A model generated the notes under the pieces. The model saw only the letters and a list, made by a program, of their open reading frames with translations. It searched no databases and was not told the origin of the DNA. Below, piece by piece: positions 6,944 through 15,517 of a DNA stretch of 22,460 bases (positions are counted from its first letter, which is position 1; each line of letters opens with the position of its first letter). A program made the translations under genes and the position numbers. The stretch comes from a virus. The stretch covers positions 1 to 22,460 of the IMG/VR virus record IMGVR_UViG_3300017697_000110. One strand, written 5' to 3'.

Positions 6944-7309
6944 ATGAAAGGTAAAGGAACTAAGTACATGGCTAAGGGTGGAAAAACTACTAAGTACATG
7001 TCTAAAGGCGGTCGTTTAGGATATGGTGGAAACAAAGTTGATCCAATGTCTAGGAAACAAAGTTTTATAGACAGTAAAGATAGCGGTCTAAGAAATGTTG
7101 GACGACAAGCTGAAAGAGAGTTAGGTCTTAGAATAAGCAGAGGTCCTGGCATGAAAGCTGGTGGTCCTGTAGGTTCTATGTTTCCTTCTATGCAAAAAGC
7201 TATGAAGGGTACTAAGTACATGGCTAAAGGCGGAGCTGCTTTACAATCTGAAATGAAAGCAAATCCAGGTTTTAGTAACATACCAAAATCTGTAAGAGAT
7301 AAACTGTAA
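6944..7309 (+). CDS. Lys/Gly-rich protein with KYMAKGG repeats
   Basis: The gene has a good ribosome site (TAGGAG, 6933-6938) and encodes 121 residues. The heptapeptide-like unit TKYM(A/S)KGG appears three times, at residues about 6-13, 16-23 and 90-97; the DNA repeats too (ACTAAGTACATG at 6959-6970, 6989-7000 and 7211-7222). Between them lies a more ordered stretch with SRKQSFIDSKDSGLRNVG and AERELGLRISRGPGMKAGG. The C-terminus (NPGFSNIPKSVRDKL) looks like a short helix. Such Gly/Lys repeats recur in marine phage virion proteins, with no known role. It completes the basic gene group; binding to DNA, membranes or polyanions is plausible but unproven. Confidence 0.62.
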   Translation: MKGKGTKYMAKGGKTTKYMSKGGRLGYGGNKVDPMSRKQSFIDSKDSGLRNVGRQAERELGLRISRGPGMKAGGPVGSMFPSMQKAMKGTKYMAKGGAALQSEMKANPGFSNIPKSVRDKL

Positions 7310-7329
7310 AAATATAATAATTAAATATA

Positions 7330-8028
7330 GTGGCGTATTTAATATCAAATATCCCGCAGTTCAAATGCTGGGTAAGAAAAGAGTTTACAGCTAATCATTC
7401 CAATTACCATGGCGAGTATTTGCACGCTTTGGTTATTGCGGTCAATACAATTCCAGATAGATCTCTTTCATTCCAGGTGGTTTTTACTGGCTGTGAAATA
7501 GATGACATGGAAGATGAGCCAAACGTACATGGCGGTGCTATGTGGGCCCGGATGCCAATAGAGGCTCTGGTAGCAGACATACCGTTAGAAGACTGGCCAG
7601 AACCCATGGAAGATCATTTGGCCCAACCCTGGGACTGTCTAAGTCATCATCATTCGGTTATAACCATGGATCGTGTCAGTTCTTCTCCGTGGATCTGCAA
7701 AATAGGTGGCGAGTTTTACACAGGCAAATATTTGTTTACTGTGGATTACACAGAAAATTCAATAGCAGACGATCCGGCTCAACATAAACAATCACATGTG
7801 TTATATTTAACGGACGCTGGTGAGTACACTGGAAATTTTGTAGCATTACCTAATAATAGAGTAAGAGCAACAAACCCTGCTTTGTGGCGTGTAGGCGAAG
7901 GGGCACCGGATTTCATGCCCTCGCAATGGACACATTCAGCGGAACAACATGAGAGCTATATGGATCCAAACATAACGTTTAACAATCTATACGCTCCGGG
8001 AGAAGAAGATGGCGACATCGAACAGTAA
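7330..8028 (+). CDS. Conserved phage structural-region protein, unknown function
   Basis: A GTG start at 7330 gives 232 residues; no clear ribosome site is visible and the 20-base gap upstream is AT-rich. The protein is acidic and rich in Trp, His and Met: segments HALVIAVNTIPDRSLSFQVV, CEIDDMEDEPNVHGGAMWAR, HLAQPWDCLSHHHSVITMDR and GEFYTGKYLFTVDYTE. Clustered His, Asp and Cys could bind metal, but no known catalytic signature is present. I recall homologues at this position, just before the head-tail adaptor gene, in many marine podoviruses. It overlaps the next gene by 20 bases. A particle or assembly role is inferred from position. Confidence 0.7.
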   Translation: MAYLISNIPQFKCWVRKEFTANHSNYHGEYLHALVIAVNTIPDRSLSFQVVFTGCEIDDMEDEPNVHGGAMWARMPIEALVADIPLEDWPEPMEDHLAQPWDCLSHHHSVITMDRVSSSPWICKIGGEFYTGKYLFTVDYTENSIADDPAQHKQSHVLYLTDAGEYTGNFVALPNNRVRATNPALWRVGEGAPDFMPSQWTHSAEQHESYMDPNITFNNLYAPGEEDGDIEQ

Positions 8029-8704
8029 AAACTTTGAACCAGATGTAGCAGAATACATAGAAGAGGCTTTTGAGCGTTGCGGCTTAGAGCTAAGAACTGG
8101 TTACGATCTTAAAACAGCCAACAGAAGTCTGAATCTTATGTTAGCCGAATGGGCCAACAGAGGTTTAAATCAATGGACCATTGCACAAAAAACAGTGGCC
8201 ATGGTAAAAGACACCACGTCTTACAACATTGACAGTACCAACAGCACAGCACCGATTGACGTACTAGATGTATTTATTAGAGAAACTGTCGGCTCTGAGT
8301 CAACAGATCTGCCCATGACCAGGTTAAGCAGAGCTGAGTATTCTCACATTGTTACTAAATCAACCACAGGAAAACCAAATCAATTTTTTATCAATAAGCA
8401 GCTGTCACCGACTATTACAGTTTGGCCTGCTCCAGATAAGTCCAGTGCTTATACGGTTTACATGAATGTATTAACCAGAATGGATGACTCAGATGCAGCA
8501 ACCAACACCCTGGACATGCCTTTTAGGTTTTATCCTTGCTTGGCCGCAGGCCTGGCATATTACATATCTTTAAAAAGAGCGCCAGAAAGAACCGCTATGT
8601 TAAAAGGTTTGTATGAAGAAGAGTTTACCAGGGCCTTATCCACCGATGAGGATAGAGCCTCATTTAGAATATCTCCAGATATTCGGAGTTACAACAACCC
8701 ATAA
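8009..8704 (+). CDS. Head-tail adaptor, P22 gp4-like
   Basis: This 231-residue protein starts inside the previous gene with GGGAG at 7998-8002 as ribosome site. The N-terminal 60 residues form predicted helices (FEPDVAEYIEEAFERCGLEL, then NRSLNLMLAEWANRGLNQWT), matching the start of P22 gp4-like tail accessory factors. The middle is beta-rich (TTSYNIDSTNSTAPIDVLDV) and the C-terminal part holds FYPCLAAGLAYYISLKRAPE, where such adaptors carry a helix contacting the portal. It should bind beneath the portal ring and close the head after packaging. The family call is by sequence pattern. Confidence 0.7.
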   Translation: MATSNSKNFEPDVAEYIEEAFERCGLELRTGYDLKTANRSLNLMLAEWANRGLNQWTIAQKTVAMVKDTTSYNIDSTNSTAPIDVLDVFIRETVGSESTDLPMTRLSRAEYSHIVTKSTTGKPNQFFINKQLSPTITVWPAPDKSSAYTVYMNVLTRMDDSDAATNTLDMPFRFYPCLAAGLAYYISLKRAPERTAMLKGLYEEEFTRALSTDEDRASFRISPDIRSYNNP

Positions 8705-9018
8705 TGGCATTTGCATCTGGTAAACATGCCTACGGTATTTGTGACATCACAGGGTTTCGCTATAAGTTAAAGGACATGAAGAAAACTTGGGACGGACTCC
8801 TGGTGGGCCCAGATCAGTTTGATCCTAAGCATCCACAAATTATGCCTCGGCCCGCACCACTAGATCCGCAGGCCATAAGAAATGCAAGGCCAGAAAAACC
8901 TACAGACAATAATTTCTTTGTGGTTTACTCAAACGTGGGCGATGGAAAACTAGGATCTCAGCTTACAACTTTTAATATAAGTGCTAATATAGGATCAGTT
9001 ACGGTAACAACAACATGA
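8704..9018 (+). CDS. Small conserved head-tail region protein
   Basis: The 104-residue product overlaps the adaptor stop by one base (TAATG) and the next start by four (ATGA). The N-terminal half, AYGICDITGFRYKLKDM then TWDGLLVGPDQFDPKHPQ, is a pattern I have seen in short proteins beside adaptor genes in many podoviruses and siphoviruses; the single Cys suggests no full zinc site. The second half is Pro-rich, then a beta segment NFFVVYSNVGDG, ending in a Thr/Val strand. Function unknown; it may stabilise the connector. Confidence 0.68.
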   Translation: MAFASGKHAYGICDITGFRYKLKDMKKTWDGLLVGPDQFDPKHPQIMPRPAPLDPQAIRNARPEKPTDNNFFVVYSNVGDGKLGSQLTTFNISANIGSVTVTTT

Positions 9019-9662
9019 GTTTTACATATTCAACATTAAAAACAGCGGTCCAGGATTATCTGCAAGTTTCTGAAACGACCTTTACCAATCAACTACCAAC
9101 TTTTATCCAGGAGGCTGAAAACAGAATATTTAAACTTGTTCAGCTGCCGAAACAAAGAAAGAATGTCCAGGGATCTCTTTCTACCAATAATAGGTTTTTG
9201 GCTACACCAACAGATTTCTATGCCCCATTTAGTCTTGCGGTTATCAGCAGCGATACTTACGACTACTTAGACTTTAAACATTCATCGTTTGTAAAAGAAT
9301 ATGCTCCTACCAGCACAACCAGGGGCCAACCAAAATATTATACTTTGTTTGATGATACGGCGTTTGAGGTAGCACCTGTACCAGACGCAGACTATACGGT
9401 AGAATTACATTATTTATATAAACCAGTCTCTTTAACGAGTGGTAGTGACAGCGGTACAACATTTTTGTCTACGGATTATCCAGACGCATTGTTGTACGGC
9501 ACGTTAGTAGAAGGCGCAGTTTTCTTAAAGGAACCGCTAGATGTCGTTGGCCAGTTCGAGGGACGCTTTAAGGAGGCGGTAGCTAGAATGAAAACTCTAT
9601 CAGAAGGTCGTGGCACACGAGACGAATATAGATACGATTTATTACGCACCGGCGTAAATTAG
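9015..9662 (+). CDS. Tail tubular / phage adaptor protein
   Basis: This 215-residue protein has the layout of phage adaptor proteins (T7 gp11-like tail tubular A role): an N-terminal helix YSTLKTAVQDYLQVSE, then FIQEAENRIFKLVQLPKQRK, LATPTDFYAPFSLAVIS and a beta segment TAFEVAPVPDADYTVELHYL. The C-terminal helices include EGRFKEAVARMKTLSE. It would add the next ring below the 8009 adaptor and carry the tail hub. The start overlaps the previous gene by four bases and the stop TAG overlaps the GTG of the next. Assignment rests on motif order. Confidence 0.72.
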   Translation: MSFTYSTLKTAVQDYLQVSETTFTNQLPTFIQEAENRIFKLVQLPKQRKNVQGSLSTNNRFLATPTDFYAPFSLAVISSDTYDYLDFKHSSFVKEYAPTSTTRGQPKYYTLFDDTAFEVAPVPDADYTVELHYLYKPVSLTSGSDSGTTFLSTDYPDALLYGTLVEGAVFLKEPLDVVGQFEGRFKEAVARMKTLSEGRGTRDEYRYDLLRTGVN

Positions 9663-10411
9663 TGATCGAATTAACAAAAGAAGAAAATCAAAACACACCC
9701 CAAGAATCCCTAGAAGGCAAAAAGGTTGCAATCGTTGGCCTAGGGATTAGCCAGGTTGATTTTGCTATTGGCCTGCAAAATGGCCGTGAATGGGATGAGG
9801 TCTGGTGCATCAACTCTGCCGGGGCAACTTACCCGTGCGATAAAATATTTATGCTGGATCCAGCGAGTCGTTTTTTTGATAGTACCGATGCTGGTTTACA
9901 AACCAATGTAATGACAAGTTTACTTAGCAACACAGATGTACCGGTTTTTACCTGCGAGCTTGACGAGAGAGTAAAGAACCCCGTTATGTTTCCAATTAAC
10001 GAGGTTTGCAATGCTACCAAATGCGCTTACTTAAATAACACGGTTGCTTATGCAATAGCTTACGCTTTGTGGAGCAAGGTTGGCAGAATAGATCTATTTG
10101 GCATAGATTTTTCATACAAAGAAAACATGCACTTTGCCGAGGCGGGCCGAGCATGTGTTGAGTTTTGGATCAGCAAGTGCATGGAAAACGACATATTGGT
10201 AGGTATGAGTGGCAGATCTACTGTCCTAGACTCAAACGTACCAGCAACAGAAAAACTCTATGGTTTTCATAGATTAGAAAAACCATTGGTTGCAATACCC
10301 CATGAAGGCAAGTTTATTATTGGCCCTTACGATGAAATAAACAAAGAGTTAGAAAAGCAAGGTTTAAAAATAAATGAGGATGTAGCTCCACCAGAGCCAT
10401 ACAAAGGATGA
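9662..10411 (+). CDS. Rossmann-like enzyme, DUF115/sialyltransferase-like fold possible
   Basis: A GTG start within the previous stop (TAGTG) gives 249 residues. After a polar N-terminus a glycine-rich loop follows a strand: KKVAIVGLGISQVDFAIGLQ (about residues 20-39), then DEVWCINSAGATYPCDKIFM with the acidic segment MLDPASRFFD. A later VGRIDLFGIDFSYKENMHFA resembles the LxGIDF strand of DUF115-type and CST-I sialyltransferase-like proteins, which use nucleotide sugars or phosphorylated substrates. No membrane segment is present. It is an odd enzyme-like member among tail genes and may modify a virion component or host surface glycan; the reaction cannot be assigned. Confidence 0.62.
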   Translation: MIELTKEENQNTPQESLEGKKVAIVGLGISQVDFAIGLQNGREWDEVWCINSAGATYPCDKIFMLDPASRFFDSTDAGLQTNVMTSLLSNTDVPVFTCELDERVKNPVMFPINEVCNATKCAYLNNTVAYAIAYALWSKVGRIDLFGIDFSYKENMHFAEAGRACVEFWISKCMENDILVGMSGRSTVLDSNVPATEKLYGFHRLEKPLVAIPHEGKFIIGPYDEINKELEKQGLKINEDVAPPEPYKG

Positions 10412-10695
10412 ACGTTGACGGACTATTTGAACTAGGACAAATTTCAGTGCATGCCACAGAGAATGGTGGCCACCCACCAGAATTTTGGGCAGCACAAGCA
10501 ACCAAGAAAATTTGTGACATTTCAGACAATGCACCAGAGCATGTAAAACAGCAGGCTCTCGCTTTCCAAAAACAAGTTTATGATGTAATCTTACATAGTA
10601 TTAAAAATGCAATAGAGTCTAAAAATACAACTCTAGTGAATTTGTTAAAAAAACAAGGTCAGAGTGACATGGCTGATATTATTAAGGAGCTATAA
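10408..10695 (+). CDS. Small conserved helical phage protein
   Basis: This 95-residue protein starts four bases before the previous stop (ATGA). After ISVHATENGGHPPEFWAAQA it is largely helical: ATKKICDISDNAPEHVKQQA and LAFQKQVYDVILHSIKNAIE, ending with a polar helix. I recall the HPPEFWA-QATKKI segment in marine phage gene neighbourhoods like this one, without known function. The next gene starts after one base, with AAGGAG inside this gene's end as its ribosome site. It could be a chaperone or a minor virion protein. Confidence 0.66.
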   Translation: MNVDGLFELGQISVHATENGGHPPEFWAAQATKKICDISDNAPEHVKQQALAFQKQVYDVILHSIKNAIESKNTTLVNLLKKQGQSDMADIIKEL

Positions 10696-10696
10696 G

Positions 10697-11125
10697 ATGG
10701 CAATTACATCGGCAATATGCACAAGTTTTAAACAAGAACTTTTGGTTGGAACACATAACTTTACTAACAGCAGCGGCAATTCTTTTAAATTAGCGCTCTA
10801 CACGTCTTCGGCAACTTTGGGTGCTGGCACTACAGCTTTTACCACAACTGGGCAAGCATCTGGGACCAATTACACATCTGGCGGTAGCGCTTTGACAAAT
10901 GTTACTCCCGTTGCCTCTGGAACCACTGCAATCTGTGATTTTGCAGATTTAACATTTAGTAATGCGACTGTGACTGCTAGAGGGTGCATGATTTATAACG
11001 ACACCAACAGCGATAAAGCAGTTTGTGCTATTGATTTTGGTGGCGACAAGACATCTACCGCAGGTGATTTTACGATTGTTTTCCCAGGCGCAACAGCTAC
11101 AGGTGCAATTATAAGATTGGCTTAA
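10697..11125 (+). CDS. Beta-rich minor virion protein
   Basis: I chose the ATG at 10697 (142 residues) because it follows AAGGAG at 10684-10689; a frame starting at 10664 would begin inside the upstream gene. The sequence is Thr/Ser/Gly/Ala-rich and nearly all beta: SFKQELLVGTHNFT, SFKLALYTSSATLGAGTTAF, GTNYTSGGSALTNV, and DFADLTFSNATVTARG, ending FPGATATGAIIRLA. Proteins of this pattern are common in marine phage tail regions; an Ig-like or tail-surface fold is plausible. No function is established. Confidence 0.68.
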   Translation: MAITSAICTSFKQELLVGTHNFTNSSGNSFKLALYTSSATLGAGTTAFTTTGQASGTNYTSGGSALTNVTPVASGTTAICDFADLTFSNATVTARGCMIYNDTNSDKAVCAIDFGGDKTSTAGDFTIVFPGATATGAIIRLA

Positions 11126-11154
11126 TTAAATTTCTATTATGGTAGAATTTAAAA

Positions 11155-13047
11155 ATGCCACTCACCAAAGTTAATTTTAAACCAGGGATCAATAAAGAGG
11201 AGACTGACTACTCAAACGAGGGTGGTTGGGTAGACGGCAACTTTATTCGGTTCAGAAAGGGCCGCGTTGAAAAAATAGGTGGCTGGGAAAAATACAGAAC
11301 CAGCTCTCTTGTTGGATCTCCTAGAGGTTTGCATGCCTGGATTGCATTAGACGGCTCTGAATATCTTGGCATAGGCACAACCAACAAATACTATATTGAA
11401 AACGGTAACGTCTATTATGATGTTACTCCGATTCGCAGATCCTCAACAAATTCAACTACATTCGGGGCCACCAATGGATCCTCAACCATAACAGTAACAG
11501 AAACAGGACATGGAGCTGTCAATGGTGACTTTGTTACTTTTTCAAATGCAGTATCTCTAGGCGGCTTAGTAACTGCCGTGGTTTTAAACCAAGAATATCA
11601 AATTAGCCTGGTCACTGGGACCAATACTTTTGAGATTACGGCTAAAGATACGGACGGCGTAACGGTAACAGCTAACGCAAGTGACTCTGGTAACGGTGGA
11701 TCTGCGACCGATGCTGTGTATCAAATTAATTCTGGCCTGGATGTTTATGTCGATAGCACTGGTTGGGGTGTAAGCACCTGGGGTGCAGGCGGCTGGGGTT
11801 CTGCTACAGCATTGAGTGATACCAACCAGCTTAGATTGTGGACACACGATAACTATGGTGAAAACTTAATTATCAACCCACGCAATGGTGGTATTTACAG
11901 GTGGCTCGAAAGTAATGGCGTGTCTACAAGGGCCCAAGAGCTATCTGGTATCTCTGGAGCCAACAAAGTGCCGACTAAGGCTTTACAAGTAATAACCTCT
12001 GAAACAGACAGACATTTAATTGTTTTAGGCGCAGACCCTTTAAGCGGTGGCTCAAGAACTGGCGTGATAGATCCAATGTTGATTGCATTTAGCGATCAAG
12101 AAAACGAATTGGAGTTTGAGCCACTGAATACCAACTCTGCTGGATCTTTGCGTTTATCAAGTGGATCTTCAATTATTGGTGGCATTAAATCTAGGCAAGA
12201 GGTTTTAATCTGGACAGACACATCTTTATACAGCATGCAGTTTATCGGGCCACCACTTACTTTTGCAGTCAACCTAATTAATGAAGGCGCTGGCCTCATT
12301 GGGCCCAAGGCGTTTGCGAATGGCCCAAACGGCGTTTTCTTTATGTCAAAAAATGCTTTTTACTTTTACAACGGCTCGGTCAAAAAGCTGCCTTGTTCGG
12401 TGCAAGATTATGTATTCGGTGATTTGGATGTCAGCCAGGCGTTTAAATGTTTTGCTGGCCTCAACGAAGAGTTTTCTGAGATATGGTTTTTCTATCCATC
12501 CAACACAGATAACACGGATGAGATCTCAAGATATGTGATTTATAACTATGAAGAAAACTCCTGGAGCATAGGAACCTTAGAAAGATACTCCTGGCTTAAT
12601 TCTGGCATTAATGAAAAGCCACTAGCAGCGGGTGAATCAAGCGACACTAAATATATTTACGAACACGAAAAAGGTGCTAACAATGACAGCAGTTCCATGG
12701 ATAATGTGTTTATAGAATCTGCCGACATAGATATGACGGACGGCGAGAGCTTTGTGTTTCTTAAAAAAATAATTCCGGACATACTGTTTCAAACAGAAAC
12801 AGGCACAAGTCCGACACCAGCTGTAAACGTTGTGGTTAAAAGAAGAGACTTTAATGGCCAGTCTTTATCAACCGATTCAACCACACAGATAGGCACATCA
12901 AGCACTTTTTCAAGTTTAAGAACCAGGACAAGGCAATTTGTATTGCGCTTTGAATCCGATGACGATAACAGTGAATCAGACAGAAAAGATTTTAAATGGA
13001 GGTTGGGAGACACTCGCTTAGACATACAACCATCTGGACGTAGATAA
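11155..13047 (+). CDS. Tail hub / stabilisation protein (P22 gp10 / T7 gp12-like role)
   Basis: This 630-residue protein begins MPLTKVNFKPGINKEETDYS followed by EGGWVDGNFIRFRKGRVEKI, a hallmark start of large tail proteins in marine podoviruses that take the role of P22 gp10 (packaged-DNA stabilisation) or T7 gp12 (tubular B). The rest is repetitive beta structure with propeller-like segments such as HLIVLGADPLSGG, EVLIWTDTSLYSMQFIGPP, GVFFMSKNAFYFYNGSVKKL and RYVIYNYEENSWSIG. Residues about 110-180 hold a Thr/Ser/Gly-rich insert. It should sit below the adaptors and form the tail tube or nozzle. The ATG lacks a clear ribosome site. Confidence 0.72.
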   Translation: MPLTKVNFKPGINKEETDYSNEGGWVDGNFIRFRKGRVEKIGGWEKYRTSSLVGSPRGLHAWIALDGSEYLGIGTTNKYYIENGNVYYDVTPIRRSSTNSTTFGATNGSSTITVTETGHGAVNGDFVTFSNAVSLGGLVTAVVLNQEYQISLVTGTNTFEITAKDTDGVTVTANASDSGNGGSATDAVYQINSGLDVYVDSTGWGVSTWGAGGWGSATALSDTNQLRLWTHDNYGENLIINPRNGGIYRWLESNGVSTRAQELSGISGANKVPTKALQVITSETDRHLIVLGADPLSGGSRTGVIDPMLIAFSDQENELEFEPLNTNSAGSLRLSSGSSIIGGIKSRQEVLIWTDTSLYSMQFIGPPLTFAVNLINEGAGLIGPKAFANGPNGVFFMSKNAFYFYNGSVKKLPCSVQDYVFGDLDVSQAFKCFAGLNEEFSEIWFFYPSNTDNTDEISRYVIYNYEENSWSIGTLERYSWLNSGINEKPLAAGESSDTKYIYEHEKGANNDSSSMDNVFIESADIDMTDGESFVFLKKIIPDILFQTETGTSPTPAVNVVVKRRDFNGQSLSTDSTTQIGTSSTFSSLRTRTRQFVLRFESDDDNSESDRKDFKWRLGDTRLDIQPSGRR

Positions 13048-13358
13048 TGGCTAAGTTACTACCGACAAGACTGCCGCAAGCACAAGGGTCAGAGGTAACT
13101 GTCGATACTTTCAACCGTTTAATAAGAATTTTAGAAATAAACCTGGGTGCAGTAGACTTAGATGTTACAAAAGGCTACACAAATACCGAGCTTGGCGAAT
13201 TGCAATTCGCTACAGGCTCGATTATATTTAACACTACAACAGAGGTTCACCAGGCTTTTGATGGAACAGAATTTAGAAACCTGTATGAGCACCAAACTTA
13301 TGTGACCGGAGTTTCTGCTACAATGAGCATAGGTGCAGTTACAGTAACAATAGGATAG
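13047..13358 (+). CDS. Small conserved tail-region protein
   Basis: The 103-residue product overlaps the tail hub stop by one base (TAATG). It starts MAKLLPTRLPQAQG, then a helix VDTFNRLIRILEINLGAVDL and a beta segment ATGSIIFNTTTEVHQAFDGT, ending in Thr/Val strands. The FNRLIRILEINLG segment recurs in small proteins directly after the tail hub gene in marine phages, as I recall. No catalytic or membrane motif is seen. It may be a minor tail or spike-base component. Confidence 0.66.
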   Translation: MAKLLPTRLPQAQGSEVTVDTFNRLIRILEINLGAVDLDVTKGYTNTELGELQFATGSIIFNTTTEVHQAFDGTEFRNLYEHQTYVTGVSATMSIGAVTVTIG

Positions 13359-13360
13359 AT

Positions 13361-15508
13361 ATGTCAATAAGCGAAGATTTACAAACAAGACTAAGTGGTT
13401 TAACACAAGGCCCAAACCCTGCTCCACGCAGAATCTCTAATAGGGAAATGGAATTAATGCGAGAAACTAATCCCATGGCTGGCATGATGGGTTCTCCAAG
13501 CCAAGGTTTTTACACCGATGATCCAGCTAATATTATCCAGCTAAGCGATGGGCAAAATACATTAGCCTTAAGAGAGAACGACCCCAGAATAAATAAATTA
13601 ATTGAAGAGGGGTATCGTATGGTGCCATCGCCTTCAACTAATATTGATGTTGGTCCAACCAAAGGAGCTATCTCAAACAGAGAAATGGAGTTGTTTAGAA
13701 ATGCTAGTCCAAGATTGCAAGATGGTTCTCCATTACCTTCAGGAATGGTTCCAAACATGATGCAAACTATGGAGTTTAGAGATATTAACCAAGATGGTAA
13801 GGAAGATAGAGGTCAAGGTATGTACAGGCAAAGTGACTTAGTTCCTGAAAGTTCTCAAGGAGCCATATCAAACAGAGAAAGACAGATGTTTAATGATGCT
13901 GTTCCTAGCATGGGAACTATGGGTGGTGGTAGAGCACCTATATCTGACCAAGAAAGACAGATGTTTATGGATTCTATTCCAAGACAAACAGACGAAACCC
14001 AACAAGCTATTGATACTTTACAACAAGAACTCCAAATGACCACTGATCCTGAAGAAGCTGAAGGATTGGGTCAAATGATTCAAAAACTTTTAGTACAAAC
14101 TAGAGCACCTTTTAGCGATATGGCAAAAGAGCTTGCACAGTTAGGTGGTGGTGAAGACACCATGCTTGCTCATTTGCGACCAGGAGAAATAGTTTTACCT
14201 CCAGAGATGATGGAGGATCCAGAATTTGAAAGCATGGTTGAAACCAAGTTTAATCAATTAGGCATTAACCCAGAACAGGCTGTAGCTGGTATTGGTATAG
14301 CCAGTCTCAATGAATCAACTGGTTTAGAACAATTTGGTTTCTTTAAAAAAATTGGTAAAAGCCTTAAAAAAGTAGTCAAAAAAGTAGCACCGTTAGCAGT
14401 CTTTGTGCCAGGTATTGGTACAGCTCTAGGTGGTGTTTTGGGTGGACTTGGTAGTGCAGTGACATCTGGGTTGGGCAGCATAGGATTGGGTGGAGTAGGT
14501 AGTGCATTAGGTAGCGCAGGTAGCGCTCTTGCTGGCGGGATTGCAAATCTCGGTATACCAGGAGTTTCATCTATTGCAGGTGGTACAGCTGGAGGTTTTG
14601 GCGGTATTACGAACGCATTGACTACTAGATCTGGATTATTCGGTGGCGGTCCTTTATCTGGACTTCTTGGTGGTGGTCAACAACCTACCATTGAAGAAAT
14701 AGGATCAGCTGATCCAACAACACAAGTCAGAATTGACAGACTAAGATCAGAGGGTATGAGTGATGCACAAATTATGCAAAACCTACAACAATCTGGCATG
14801 GTTCCACAGCAATCTGGTGGCGGTAACTTTTTAAGTAATTTAGTCAGCGGCCCTGGTGCAGATGGCAGAGGTAATTTTGGTGCCGTAGGTGATTTTCTCG
14901 GTGGAGGCTTTGGCGGAGCTGGTGGTCAAGGTGGTGGACTAGGCGGCTTGGCAGGAATGGCAGGAGCCGGAGCTTTAGCTGCTAGTTTGGGCAAGCTCGC
15001 TTACAATGAGGCCAAAGATGCAAAAGGCGTATCACTTTCACCTGTTGTAGCCATGGACGCTACTGGCAGATACAACCTTGAGGCCGAGATGGCCAGAAGA
15101 ATGGGCCAACAAGCGCCAAACCCAGTTGAGTTTGGTTTACTGCCCGAAAACACTATTCCAGAATTATCTGGAGGCAAGCCAAGAGAACCACAACCTATGA
15201 TGTATGGCGGATCTGTTATGCCGATGGCTTATGCCGATGGCGGCAACGTGGCCATGGAAGATTTTGAAAGAAAAAACGGTTTTATTGACGGACCAGGCAC
15301 AGAGACAAGCGATGATATACCGGCCATGTTAAGTGACGGTGAGTTTGTAATGACAGGCCAAGCAGTCAGAGGCGCTGGTTCTTTTGATATGAATAACAAC
15401 CAAGGCATCCTTACATTGACTCCGAACGGCGGTCCAGATAGAGAAAATGGAACCGAGCTTATGTACCAACTAATGGAGGCTTTTAGCGGGCAAGCACGTC
15501 CTGCATAA
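13361..15508 (+). CDS. Large internal-virion-type protein with ISNREM repeats and GE-V motifs
   Basis: This 715-residue protein has three regions. Residues 1-210 are disordered and carry four copies of a short motif (ISNREMELF-like) at about 25-37, 104-117, 169-182 and 194-207. Residues 266-284 (DTMLAHLRPGEIVLPPEM) and 650-669 (SDDIPAMLSDGEFVMTGQAV) are two versions of the D-x-A-x-L-x-x-GE-V motif seen in tape-measure and ejection proteins. Residues about 327-440 start with a basic amphipathic segment (FFKKIGKSLKKVVKKVAPL) and continue Gly/Ala/Leu-rich, as in membrane-active proteins; another Gly-rich stretch spans about 486-545. It likely enters or crosses the host envelope during DNA ejection. 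This is inferred from composition and position; a tail assembly role is possible. Confidence 0.66.
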   Translation: MSISEDLQTRLSGLTQGPNPAPRRISNREMELMRETNPMAGMMGSPSQGFYTDDPANIIQLSDGQNTLALRENDPRINKLIEEGYRMVPSPSTNIDVGPTKGAISNREMELFRNASPRLQDGSPLPSGMVPNMMQTMEFRDINQDGKEDRGQGMYRQSDLVPESSQGAISNRERQMFNDAVPSMGTMGGGRAPISDQERQMFMDSIPRQTDETQQAIDTLQQELQMTTDPEEAEGLGQMIQKLLVQTRAPFSDMAKELAQLGGGEDTMLAHLRPGEIVLPPEMMEDPEFESMVETKFNQLGINPEQAVAGIGIASLNESTGLEQFGFFKKIGKSLKKVVKKVAPLAVFVPGIGTALGGVLGGLGSAVTSGLGSIGLGGVGSALGSAGSALAGGIANLGIPGVSSIAGGTAGGFGGITNALTTRSGLFGGGPLSGLLGGGQQPTIEEIGSADPTTQVRIDRLRSEGMSDAQIMQNLQQSGMVPQQSGGGNFLSNLVSGPGADGRGNFGAVGDFLGGGFGGAGGQGGGLGGLAGMAGAGALAASLGKLAYNEAKDAKGVSLSPVVAMDATGRYNLEAEMARRMGQQAPNPVEFGLLPENTIPELSGGKPREPQPMMYGGSVMPMAYADGGNVAMEDFERKNGFIDGPGTETSDDIPAMLSDGEFVMTGQAVRGAGSFDMNNNQGILTLTPNGGPDRENGTELMYQLMEAFSGQARPA

Positions 15509-15517
15509 AGAAATTAT

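Noticed and set aside
11122-11152. AT-rich imperfect inverted repeat before the tail hub gene
   Set aside because: It has a mismatch/bulge, no T tract and no paired -35 box; it could be a translation-control hairpin, but the evidence is weak.
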